This document shows, in pieces, positions 35,301 through 48,300 of a stretch of 64,000 nucleotides of DNA (its first letter is position 1; each line of letters starts with the position of its first letter). Source of the stretch: Streblospio benedicti (Eukaryota > Annelida > Polychaeta > Spionida > Spionidae). Location: contig CM032669.1 of NCBI GenBank assembly GCA_019095985.1, forward strand, positions 38,967,130-39,031,129. Reading direction: 5' to 3'. The notes below the pieces were generated by a model. It saw only the letters and a program-made list of their open reading frames with translations. It did no database searches and was not told the DNA's origin. The position numbers and the translations under genes were made by a program.

Positions 35301-37107
35301 CCACATGGTTAATTTGGTGTCTTTATCTTCACAACTAGTCAGTCAGTAAGATTACTCAAAACTGCACGTGATACACAAGTCTTAATAATATTGACATAGT
35401 GTTATAACAATATACAAAAGGGGGAAGACATAATTCTATAATATAATATACACTGGGCCTGCCAGGCCTTATAAGTCACATTAGCTAATTCATAGTTGAT
35501 AATTAATGCTCTCATGGTACCTAGGTAATAATTTAGTTTTTCTGTCACACTGAGTTACTTTATGGCTTGCACACCACCGGTGCACAACACAACTGCTGTC
35601 CATAGGCAGGTAAGAAAAGGTGCGCGTATTCTAAAAAATAGGTATACCCCCCCCCCCCCGACACACACACGAGCTGGTTTACAATAGTACACCTGCATTA
35701 TTTGTAAGATTTCACATAGATTGAACTCACTCTGGATATTTCCAGAAAAAGTATTTGCTTTGATTATGAGTTTCAATTACTACTAGAAAGGGCATAAATA
35801 TTAACTTTAATTTTAATGAAAAAAAAAAGAAAAAAAAAATCAAATGGACTGCGTACACATGTGCGCCGCCCTTACTTTCACATCCCTCCTCGTCCGACCC
35901 GTCCTGGCAGTCGGGGTTGTTGTCGCAGCGCAGCACCGGGTGGATGCACCACGGCTCGCGGCCGTCACGGCAGATGAACCAGTCGGCGCCGGCCGCCATG
36001 TCGTCACACCACGAGCTGCTCGCTGCAACGGAAGGAAAACGGTAACCAACGATAAGATTATGACCCCATGGAAGAGGATGATCTATTTGAGAATTTGTGA
36101 AAAAAGATTGCGACTGCAATTTGTGAAATTAAAGAGGAATGATGTATACAACGCACAGCGAAGGGAAATGTTTTTGTGAATGAGGAATTGAATGAGAAGT
36201 GTTTTTTTTTCTGGCCGGCATACATAAGAAAGAAACAAATCTATAGATGAAATAAAATAGAATAAAAAGAAGAGGAAACATAGAAATGCAATTAAATTGC
36301 GTGACTTGAAAAGAATTGCTTGGTTTCAAATTGTGAGAGCTTGCAGGTGTTCAGTGTCAAAAACGTACACTCCGCGCAGCAACTTTCAGCCGAACTTTGC
36401 CAATTTACAAAATTAGTTTGTATCTCACAGTAGTCTGATAGCATACTAATGTTATGAGTAATATGATAGACCGAAATCCACGATTCCCAATGGCCACACC
36501 AGGCAGCCTGGCATACATCACTTACTCAGCTGCGGTTGTGGTGGCGGACCATTGTCCACTATCGCTTCTGAGAGGCCCAAGGCTTTCAGACGCTCCTTAG
36601 TAGGTATACCTAAAACAGTTCGCACCATTCATATATGTTTCACAATTATTTTGTTACAAATATATTACTTCCTACAAAGAAAACTGTCATGGTGATGACT
36701 TACTTTTATCAGTTTTGAGGGTTTAAATCTTTAAAATGAAATGGCTGCTTCAATAAAATATTTTGAATTAAAGGTTACAGCGTCAGTAAAAGTAGGAGGC
36801 ATGGAGCGTAGACGCGAGTGCATACACACAACCCACTGGTATTCTTAAATATCAAATATAAGTTGTTCATCATTAATATATTTAATACTATGTTCACATC
36901 GCAAAGAGCCTGCTTAATTTTATATTTTACTGATTACAGGAAAAGACGAACGAAAGTAATGACGCATATTTTGCACAAGTCATCAATCACGCCATCTTTC
37001 AAAACTGTCTTCTCCTACAAAGAAACTTATCATGGTGCTAACTTACCTGCTATCTCTCGAATAGCGATACAGGATACTATAAAACCTATCCGAAACACGA
37101 AAAGCAT
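32367..37107 (-). CDS. Secreted LDLa + CAP-domain (CRISP/SCP-like) protein, 3' end not found
   Basis: Exons (minus): 37047-37107 (ATG at 37107), 36526-36609, 35876-36022, 35033-35163, 34542-34694, 33129-33227 and 32367-32476; all phases agree. Exon 1 encodes a short hydrophobic leader (MLFVFRIGFIVSCIAIREIA), a likely signal peptide. Exon 3 is one LDL-receptor class A module (FICRDGREPWCIHPVLRCDN, then CQDGSDEEGC) with six cysteines and acidic calcium ligands. Exons 4-7 form a CAP domain: MLDYHNALRSQESASNMNEL, NWSKDAQLAARDQADLC, CGHYLA and FWNLVCDYA match 'HN..R', 'L.W...LA..A..WA..C', 'CGHYTQ' and 'LVC.Y'. Exon 7 exits in phase 2, so at least one more exon is missing from my model. CAP proteins are extracellular; the exact function is unknown. 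Confidence 0.8.
32617..33010. mobile_element. GC-rich MITE with (GCGGCAGCGG) inverted ends
   Basis: The left end, TCATTATCCGTAAACG then CTAGCGGCAGCGGCAAG, is inverted at the right end (CACTGCCGCTGCCTCTC, then AAATATGGATAATGG). The interior is full of GGCGG/CCGCC hairpins (CCGCCTGCCTGCCGCCAGGC), far more GC-rich than its surroundings. It lies in an intron of the CAP gene, between exons 6 and 7. Confidence 0.55.
33363..34092. mobile_element. MITE with ATTCTTCAATTCC ends and internal tandem duplication
   Basis: The left terminus, ATTCTTCAATTCCTAATTGC then GCAGAAAAGTTGCGC, is inverted at the right terminus (GCGCAACTGGGAATTGAAGAAT). Inside, a ~170 bp unit is duplicated (about 33580-33725 and 33760-33920), sharing GCTAACTAAAATCCGATTAC and TTCATAATCCTCA. 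No coding capacity. It is in a CAP-gene intron. Confidence 0.6.
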
Positions 37108-39306
37108 GTTCAGTCTTCAATGACTTCAAACAAAAGCCAATAGAATCCACACATTTACTCATATATGTTAGCAAAAAAGGACAATTACTTGCCTATAAAT
37201 TAATTAATAGTGGGACCCACATGAGACATAGATCAAAAGTCCATCATTATTATGTGTTAATTGTGTACGATTATTGCCACACACTTTGGTACGAGCACAA
37301 TTAAGGAGCATACGGGATATTTTAATGTAATTTGTCTCAAAATTACAACGGCAATGTGCATCATTATTGCTTGTAACAAATGATTTTATTTTACAGAAAG
37401 ATACGTCAAATATATTTTTTCCATAGATCGTGTATCAAACAGTTTGTAGACATTAAAAAAATCACATTTTTATTATACAAATGCTCATATCGTAAGTGGA
37501 TTTGCAACAGCGTTTAGCTCCCAAATATATAGTCTTTAATATGATGACTTAGCTTTTGCAAGTAGAAAATAGAATGTCTTTTGTATTTGGTAAAGCCGAA
37601 AGTATCCTAACTGGAATCAAATTGTTTCAAATGCACCCACATCAATAACTCATATCCAAAGGCAAAAGCAATGCAGGATTCAAAAGTAGTATTCTATGGG
37701 TATATAACATAATTTAGAAAAAATAATTTAAACTTATTTCTCAGATATATTTGCATATCGTAAGAATTGCAAGTTTTTATTGTGATCAAATTATCATTCG
37801 TGGCATGTGGTTTGTTCCACATTTGGCTAACATCCTTTTCGTCAAGAAGCCATCTACTACATAACGCGGTCTACTAAAAATAGAATGCGGTACTTCCCGT
37901 GAAATGGGCGTCATTCTTTTTGTGTCTGTTTTGTGTCTGCGGTGTCCGGAAACGTGTTTTTGTTTTTACGGTCTAAGATTGGACTGCTAAAAAGTTGTTT
38001 AACATAAGAATTAGCGTTCATCATATGACATTGGTAGGGAAATCAGAATCATTAACAAACCATTAACAAATCATTAACAAATACCACAAGTAAAACAACA
38101 AATATACGCCAAAACGAACAAACAACCAAACAAACAACCAAACTGACGCAGAAGCAATCCATGCACAAACTATAGAAAAAGAAAAGAAAAGAAACGCAAC
38201 AACGATCAACTTTTTAACGTTTGCAAAAAAAAAGAAAAAAGAAAAAAAGAAACACCTCCCCTAAAAACAAACAAATAAACAAAAAACAAAAAACAAACAA
38301 ACAACAACAACACACAACAAAATCATCAAACTCACTATTCACCACCTAGATAGGCAACTGACGTCACATTTCGTGCATCTTAATTGCTGCATCATAGTTT
38401 GGCTGGGACTTTCTAGTTACGTCATATATCATCACGTGGATCATGATGTCTATTTTCCCCACTGTCCAGGCCCGTCAAAAATGATAAACATGCGTTACAC
38501 CATATATATATATTAATACCCACCCACACAGTGTTATACAATGTCTTTTTATACTTGACATCGGTAAGTTTAACCCATATCCGGTATTTTGCTTCTTACA
38601 AAATGCGAGACACACAAACCTGTGTCCGTGTACTGTCATTCTTGTGCAGCTGAATTTTGTTGAATGCGGTTCTCATGGAATGTAACACAAGAGTAGGATA
38701 GATAGTGTGTATATGATTAAAAGTAAGATGCATTTGATATTTAAATAAGTGTGTTGATTTAACTAATTGTTATTTTGCAAAAGTCATGAACAAAAAACGC
38801 TCAGGTGCATATTTCACAGAACCTATTTTTCGGTAATAGAGAATATTACACCTACTAGTACTTAGATAATAGTATAATCATAAAATAAATCTAGCAATTT
38901 TTAATGAGAAACTGTTGATTCAACTCAATTATCTCTGTCAAGTTTTGAAGAAGACCTATAGTATACGCTTAGTGTGTTGGTGCTAAGATTAATTAATGGT
39001 TGTTTTCTAATGTTTTTTTGTCATATAATCAATTGGAACGGGGATTCTACCTAGTAGTTGTTTATTCACAAATAAAAGTAGTTATTTGCTTGCAATTGAC
39101 TAAACTGGAATTTGAATATAAACCACTTCTATGTGACCCCAACTTAAAATATTGTTACTATATATGTGTATATATCTTACATGTGAACGTATAGTACGCT
39201 AACCTTGTCCGCATACTATACTGGCTGTTTGAGATTGGTGACATTGGAACACATAAACAACAATTGATTTTGACAAAGGAGATTTGGTGCATTGACAGAT
39301 TCTAGC
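37108..39306. promoter_or_regulatory. Divergent intergenic region between the CAP gene and chitin synthase
   Basis: 2.2 kb separates the two start codons on opposite strands, so both promoters must lie here or in 5' UTR introns. It is AT-rich. A run of A-rich simple sequence (AAACAAACAACC-like) covers 38040-38330. ATATATATATTAATACC near 38503 could be a TATA-like element, but this is weak. No exon seen. Confidence 0.35.
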
Positions 39307-42300
39307 ATGGCCAGCAACCGCGGTGAACGTTATGAAGATGACGAGATGCCAAACTCGAGCTTGCAAGCCTCTTCTCAACCTACATTGGTTTCATGCATCG
39401 GCTCATCCAATGTTAGCGACCTTACCGTGTCAAAGAAATCTAAGGTTACTTTATTTTGTAGATTTTGAAACATTTTTTTCTACCAGCAGTGTTTTACTTT
39501 CATTAATCACGGGCATAACTTTAAGACATCAGCGCGAAATTGACTAGAGTTTAATGATTTAATGGCCAGATATGTGCGTTTTGGCCATTGTCAAGAAAGT
39601 CATCAAAATTACTTATTTTTCCTATTACACAACCTCTATTTCCATCAGATGGTACTCTAGCCAATTATCCCGTCACAGATAGCTGAAATTGTAAGTCCTT
39701 TCTTTCCAATTGGAAAAAAACATGGATGTGAACTCTTAAACATTGGTGTAACAGGACGAAGTGACACAAACAAACAAACACCCACACACCTACCGAAAAA
39801 GGAGAGAAAAAAAAAAGAAAAGGGAAAGCGAAAATAACTTAACCAACGCCGTAGACGCCGCAGACCTCAACACGCCTTGCGGCGACTACCGCCGCAAGGT
39901 GGAATGTGCCCCTCGCTTTATCGTTGTCATACACACGTAAAACATTTATGTAAAGACGCATGTAAATTCACCACTGCAGGTGAGCGAGAAACTGCAGGAC
40001 TACATAGAAGAGGCGCGCGCTCCGTCTCGTCTGCTCACGGTGGTCAAGTGGCTGGTGATGGTCGTCCTCGGGCTCGCCCTCCTCGCCTGCGTCACCGCCA
40101 GCAAGATCTCGCTCGTCCAGCTGGGCGGAGAGTTAATGCACTTGAGGATCAACGAGTCTAGGACTCAGAGCAGTCGTGCAACGGGTACGTTGTGTTTGAG
40201 AAAGTCTATTACGATGGAAAACGGGTTGATGGGATGATAATTAAGGTATGGTGATAGTTGCACGCCGTCTTCATGACTCAATGGAATTTTTTCGTTGGTC
40301 GCCATGGATCATCTGAGACACGATCACTGAGTCTCAATGGTTATAGAGATGGGCAACTACCACAGCGAGCTCCCGTAGGGAGTGAGTTGGTAAAGCCTAT
40401 GACATCTTGGTGAGTCACAGAATGTAAGTTTGTATTGGGTTCCATTATATAAACATACTGAAATTATATAGATACCTATAGGAACCAGTCATATTTTTGT
40501 CTTTGGCAAGACTTTCGCTCTTATCGCAAGAGCTTCGTCGGGCCTAATGAGGACCAGGCCAGAGAGAGAGACCATGTGAAAGCAGTGCTCCAGGATAATG
40601 GATATCAACCATGGATCTTCAAATTACCCAAGCCCAAAGAAAAGACGCCCACAGACGACGTCTCCAAAGAAGCGACGGGGAAGATTCCAGTGTGCCTTCC
40701 TTACCTGAGAGGACTCTCCGAAAAACTGAGTAACATTTTCCGGGAACATGGGATCAATACATACCACAAGCCGGTCAACACCATCAAGTCAATGCTACCT
40801 TCTCCTAAGGACAAGTCTCCAGACAGTGCCAAATGTGGCATCATCTATGAGGTCAACTGCCCTCAGTGTCAGGAGACGTATGTTGGTGAGACAGGCAGGA
40901 CCCTGAACACCAGAGTCAAGGAACACTTAAACCCGAAACGTGTTCCTACAGCAATTGGGGACCATATCAAAGATACAGGACACATGATCAGCCCCAGTGA
41001 CTTTAAAATAGTAGCACACGAGGAAATGGAGCTGCGCAGGAAGATCCGTGAGGCCATTGAAATCCGAGAGCGCCGACCCCGGATGAACCGCGACACTGGC
41101 TATGACCTGCCCCCCGTGTACACATCTCTGCTGTCACATGATCGCCAAATCCATGATGGTCATGTGACCCAGTGAGAGGATCATTTCATTAGGCCCGACG
41201 AAGCTCTTGCGATAAGAGCGAAAGTCTTGCCAAAGACAAAAATATGACTGGTTCCTATAGGTGAAACGAAAGTCAGTGTTGCTTGTAAAGGCAATTTGGA
41301 AGATCGTGGATCCGAACTCACGACCTCCCGGCTATGATTCAGACCGGTCTTATATGTCATAGTCGGGTGCGCTACCATTACGCCAATCTTCCATGATGAA
41401 GGACACACTTCAACTTCGTCTATATGCTGCGTTGCGCAACCACACTGTCTGACACCTGTCGCTATATTTAGCTTCACCATCGTGCCAGCCTTAATCAGAC
41501 AAGCACCCTACCGACTTCGTTTGTTGGCATGCTGTGATCAATGCAGGATGCATTGTGTCTCTGAAGCACTTTTGTACAGAGGTATCTATATAATTTCAGT
41601 ATCTTGGTGAGTGTTTGTTGCCCATCGCTATGTAACCACTGGCACTCAGTGCTAGTGATCTAAGACACGTGTTTCCAATGAACCTCGCTCATTTGTTATC
41701 AACAGAAATATTCTAAACCACGTGACGTTTGGAACGCATTGTGGGTAATTTTAAAGAAAAACGTTGATTAGTCTCTATCAGTTTCCTCGTGCTACACCAT
41801 CAAAGAGTCTGATTGATTGAGATTAACAGGTTTGTAGACACCTAGCGGCAAAACTGGTACTATGAAAGTACTGTGTTACTTTTGTATGCGAAGTGGTGAA
41901 TCCAGCCGTTGACCACGTGCTAGTAGTTTCTATAATACACTCACCACAATGTACAAGGACTGCAAACAGAAGCCCCAAACACACATACAGACCTAATCAG
42001 TGGAAATAAACGTTAAAGCCTTCCACTTCAGATCATGGCAATTCTGGGCACGCGTGTGAGTGCGTGTTTCTCATGCTCATCATCACACTGTGCGTGCCAC
42101 ACGCTGCCACCCTCCTGATCGCCATGTGGGAGGGCGCCTTCAGGAGCGACCGCCTGTGGCCCGCGCCCGCTGCCTTCTGCGCGGTACGTGGCAATCTTCA
42201 GTGGCATTGCCATTGTATCTAAAATGAGTTTTGGTGCACAGGACCGTTAAATATAACCAACCGTAAATTAATTATGACCAGTCTGATCTATCTATTTTTC

Positions 42301-45300
42301 AAGTTAACATGAATGGTGACCATGTCCCTTAGAATAGTCTAGCTGCCGTAAAATGTGAACGCCGTAAATTGTGACCAAATAAATGATGGCTGACAGCGAC
42401 TCTTACCGCCCCCATATATTTCTTGTAATCACAGGTATAGTGTGCATATAGTGAGCTTTAAAATGACACGCCAACGATCTCTATCATCGTCTTGGCCTGA
42501 TCCACGCCTCGTCAAAGTTGGACCTCGGTAGGAAGTCATTTGCCGAGCCGACGAGTGGACGGGCACTTCAGAGACGCGAACTTGAAATCCTGTTTTCCCG
42601 ATCACTAGTCAACGTATCTAGGCAAACGATGCATAAAAATCTACTCTTGAAGCTCGTTTTATCATCGTCAGTCCCACTGCCCTACACCAGGAAATAAGGC
42701 ATGTAGGATACTTGACGGCCGTGATTACAATTTACGGTGGTCACATTTTACGGCAGCTAGATCATTTTGGGAACTGTACGTGGTGATAATTTACGTTGAT
42801 ATGACGTAAATTATGACAGTAACAATACGTTGGTTATATTTTGTGGTATAACACGGGGTAATAAGTGTGAATTTGGGTACAGTTTACGGTGTTTATATTT
42901 TATGGAAGCCACGACTTATTTTCAAGCCTGGTTATAATTTGCTTTATAATATTGTAACCAGTTACAATTTACATTGGTTATATTTGATCTTGGAACGTTT
43001 GACTATGTTGTGTGATCGATAAATATGATGTATATAAATGGGACAGGTGACATTCTGTACACCAATGGCAGGCGACACCATTAATGTGGCACACTGATAA
43101 TACAACACGCATACAATGTGCCAGTTTCTTTTCTTACAGGGCCTTGTTTCCAGTTTGTTGGAATCGTCTGGACTGGCCTTGTTCACCATTGAAGTCCTCT
43201 CGGCATCATCCACGTATATCTCCGTGCTACTGATGAACGGGGTCTTCATTGTTCCGAACCTTATACACATCATTCAGACAATCATAGGTGGGTTCAGCAT
43301 GGCGTACACACATGCTAGAAATAGTGTCATTGCAAAACAATGATATGTTAAGGGATGAAGTACATTTTGACACGCTCGACAAAGAGACGAGGGGGTGGGG
43401 GTGGGGGTGGGGTAGATTAAGTTTCTGATATTCCATTTCTTTGTGTTTTTTTCATGTACGTTAAAACTTTACATAGCAGAATTCCACTATTTACTATTCA
43501 AAAAAGCGGAGTGTGACAAAATGTACATTATCCCTAAACAAATACGATGATACAGAGAATTTCAGGTCATACACACACTTATAATATGAACTTGATTTAA
43601 AACTACGTTTGAGCTGTGAGCTCTCAACGTTCCCTAATTAATCATATAATTGACACATTACGCATTAATCTGTTGTTCTAGCACTCATTTTTTGTATAAT
43701 ATTGCTTTGATGTAAAGTCTCACTCCACAGAATGCCGCCAACATCGTCTATCAAGAAATAAGCTGGTATCACTTGTTCTGTTCATCGTTGCCCTCGTATT
43801 GCAAATTGCTGGAGTTGCTCTGACAGTAATACTTAAGGAGGACCCGAGGGAGATCAAGGACCCCGGCCGCTGGTGGGCCATCCCCGTGTCCATCTTAATG
43901 CTGTCAGTGGCATGGTAAGACACTGAAGTTATATATGTATTGATAAAATGTCTAGACTTGCTCGACCAAGAGCCCAACAGCGTAAGTTTCTCACGGTGCA
44001 GCTTACGAATGATTAATAATGGCTTTTGTTATGCAAGCCCCTCATTTTAAAAATGGTGAATGGGATTGATGTGTTGTTTAGGTTGATTATCTAATTCAAT
44101 TTTGAACTCCAGCGTGTTTTGTATGATTACATTCCATTATCATCCTAAGGGTCAATTAGACGTCCGGTATTTTAGGTGTCCATTTATACAACGTGCACAA
44201 TTATACCCAAGAAAGAACTCATTAATCAAGCTGCTAGAAACCAGAAGAACTTTCTTGTACAATAACAGACACATAATGGAGAGCCACACAATCCAGGAGT
44301 CTCCTGATGACCTTGCGGATGACATATTGATGTGAGTATGGTAACTGATTATTGGTTTAAGAAAATGTTTTTAAATGAGGAAAGAAATAAAATGCAAACT
44401 TGTATCATTATACTTGCAAATTTTTATATAACCTAACAAGAAATACCATTTTTCTAGGGTGCAAAATACAGGAAACCTAATTACTACTTTAGACATGGAT
44501 TGGCTGATAAGAGCGTACCCACAACTAACTGCGAGATACAAGAACACAATCCTATGTGCAATTATCAAGTTATTGGCCATTCCAGGATTTTGTTTTCTCT
44601 ATGGTTACTATATGGACATTATAAAGGTAGCGGAAATTAATTATTTATGCTATCAAATTAAAATGAACATGCTAATACGTACATGTAATGTACAAACTAT
44701 GTGTATGGTATTGTGTTTGCAAATCATAATAGTATACATACCACACACCCCTCCCACGATGATGGGGCCCCTGTGTACAATTATTATTAATTATATTCTC
44801 CTCTCTTCTCTATGGCAAGCAAGCTTCTACCACTGTTCTGACATAGCTGAAGACAGGTTCTTCAACCCTAAGCTTCCATTTGACTACATTAATTGGCACG
44901 GACAGGACTCGATCTCTCGACCCAAAGGTTGTAAGCCCTGAATGATGCCATCATCCCAAGCAGTGGGCTGTTAAAAGGTTACACAGATGAACCCAGCCTA
45001 CATACTTAATATAGTCAAATGGAAGCTTAGGGTTGAAAAACCTGTCTACAGCTATGTCAGAACAGTGGTAACAGTGGTAGAAGCTTGCTTGCCATAGAAA
45101 AGAGAGAAAAGAATATCATTGTATCCACAAGCAAACTTGGGGAAAACACATTAGAGAACAATGCTTATTTATATTGTTTCATATAATAGTCCACACACCG
45201 TCTTGGTTTGTAAGTAATAATGCATAACACAACGACATTCAGAGCATTGCATCAGAAATACGTTTATTTGCAATTATACATGTGATTACAAATTGTTTTT

Positions 45301-48300
45301 TCAGATGGAAGACTTGTCAAAAGCTCTGCATCACATAAACAATGAGAACAGCCTTTTCCCTATCGTTTTTGACTTCAATCTTTAGTAGTTTTATGGGCTA
45401 CATTCTTGCATGGTGGGCTTGTATGATGTGTATGCAGGTAACTATGAGTTAATATTAGAGTAAATATACTATGGAGTTGAACAAAAATATAATGAAAATA
45501 AAAATATGCCTACACATTGATGGGTGCAAAGTAGTGCACACATAATTTAGGAGCTTACCATTTCATATATAGGTATGATTTTAAAATATAAATACTATAC
45601 CTTGATTTCTTTTATACATATATGTTTACAGATGGTGGCTTTCGCTATTCCACTCTGTCTGGCCACTCCACTCTCACTTCTTTTCATCATTTTGCAAGAC
45701 ACCTGCTATGAAATAATACCAGGCTTTACCAAAGAATGCAAAACGATAAAAGAGCACAATATGACATACACTCTGCCGGCAGCTTGCTGTTTATATTTAG
45801 CTCAAATCCTGTGTACAAGCTACTTTGTGTTTAAAACACAAACGAAAATCATGCAAAAAGAATCAGAGGTACATTTATATCTACACAAGATATCACGGTA
45901 TACGAATTTTCCTCACAATATATACATAAATTAATATTTCTTGTCAGACTATGGTACATGTAGTTCTAAAGAACGCTAGCGTTGTCCGTTTGAACTAAAC
46001 TCCATTTTATTACATAATCTAGCTATTCTGGCTTCCTGGATACAACAGTGTGTTTCTAGAACAACATCTTTTACTGTCTAGAAAGAATGTTCATACTGAT
46101 CGCAGTCAAATAGATACGTCTACACGAGCATCTCGGACACATGTCCTCATTTGTACAACTATGTATAGAGAGGTATTTGATTTTTTTTATTATGCATGCA
46201 TCATTTAAACCCAAATGGGACTGTACTCACACGTTACATTTGAGTATTGTATAACATAGGCTGCCCATGAGATGGAGCAGTTGCTACAGTCTATCAAACG
46301 AGTAAACTTGAAAAGACACGCCTCTGGAAGGAACTTCCAATCACATATTTTCTTTGACAACGGCGTAAGAGGAACGCGACCAACAGACTTTGCATTGCAG
46401 CTGATATGTATAGCGAACAATGTGTTGGGTAAGAAGGTTTTATCTTCTACTTAGATGAAAATTTTACACATTCGTAGGTTGGCATTTCTAATGCGCTTTT
46501 CACATTTTGATGGTAAATTACATGGCTAGGTATCAAAATGGAAAAGGGGACAAAGGTGGTGACACCGTATGGTGTTCAGTTAAGTTGGAAGCTTCCCATT
46601 CCTAACCAAGGCGATGGGATGGTGTTTGTTATCCATCTGAAAGACAACCTGAAGGTGAGCAACATTTACACACTGCATTCGCAAGTATATACTATTATAT
46701 AACTTTATCATTGTTAAAAGTCTGAATTAAACTGCATGATATGTGTACATATGTGTTATAGGTGAAAAATAAGAAAAGGTGGAGTCAAGTAATGTACATG
46801 TCTTACCTCATTGATTTCTACATGGAAGAGCATAACGTAGCTGAAGATGATGCGTTCATTCTTGCAACTGATGCTGATGTCAAGTTTAGGTAATTTACAG
46901 GCCACACTATATCAGCGCAATGTATATTTCCCCAACATAATTCATTTCCAGAATTTTTCTAACCACAGGATTCGCATATGCAATGAATATCACACCTGTG
47001 ACTGTGTATTGAATACTTAATATAAGCTTTATTTGTGTGGATATAGCCCTGATTCTGTAGAAGCCCTGATGGATTTAATGACGAGAGACCACAATGTAGG
47101 TGCTGTCTGCGCGCGCACACATCCCATAGGCACCGGACCAGTATACTGGTACCAGAAGTTTGACTATGCCATTGGACACTGGCTTCAAAAGGTAATTTTT
47201 ACTCTGTATATTTCAAATTAGTATATATTTTCTTTTAAATTAAAACAAAAACAAACTTTTAGTTTGAGTATCTGGATTGAGTGTGTGTAAAATGTTTGCA
47301 TTATGTAAGAATGTCGTCTTTAAGATTAGTATAAAAGTGACAAGAAGATGCCATTTTAGGTATCCAACCATGTGCTTGGCTCTGTTTTGTGCTGTCCTGG
47401 CTGCTTCAGCGTGTATCGTGCAGAGGCCATTCGGGATACACTGGCAACCTACTCTTCCCGCGTGGAAAAGGGGTCAGAATTTCTTACCAAAGACATGGGT
47501 GAAGACAGGTGGCTGTGTACATTGATGGTAAGTCTGTATCAAAATCAAAACCATTTCCTTTACAGCATGTTTTTCCATAATCATGGTGGGAAAACTGGTG
47601 TTCTGCATTTACGCATGCCCGATCTCATTCCTGGGCTTTGTATGATACGATGAATAAATATGATTATTTGGGAGAGCATGTATCAGTATTCATAATTACT
47701 CAAAATGGAAATTAAGATGAGTCAGAAACATCTAATGAACGTATTTGGAAATGTATCTCATACGTGCTGCAGGTGCAAAGTGGGTGGAGGCTAGATTATT
47801 GTGCAGCTGCAGAAAACAGTACTTATTGTCCTGAAGACTTTGATGAGTTTTTCAAGCAAAGAAGAAGGTGGATTCCATCAACATTGGCAAACCAACTCCT
47901 GTTATTACAGGTATTAAAGATAATTGCTACCAACTTGTATACATTAATTCGTCTTATTAAAAGAATCACAAGTTAGTGTCAGGAACGTGCACATTATGAT
48001 TAAACACACTTATTTTCCATTTGTAGGAATGGCAAACTGTACGCTTCTTCAACAAACAGATATCCTTTTTATTTATGATCTATCAAGCACTACTTTTGAT
48101 TTCAACCATTATAAATCCTGCTGTATGCATTTTGGTGATTGTTGGTAAGCTAATATTATTGTAAACTAATTTCAAAGGGTTATTTTTAATTATCGGTCTC
48201 CAAAAAGAGACGGCCACGTATCTATCAGTTGTATGATGGTATAGACATGTATAAATTGACTTGATGCTTAATTTAAGTTATGGCTTATATTGATACCAGA

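Noticed and set aside
35820-36179. Plus-strand ORF across the LDLa exon
   Set aside because: Shadow of the minus-strand LDLa exon, where the six-cysteine pattern and splice sites are clear.
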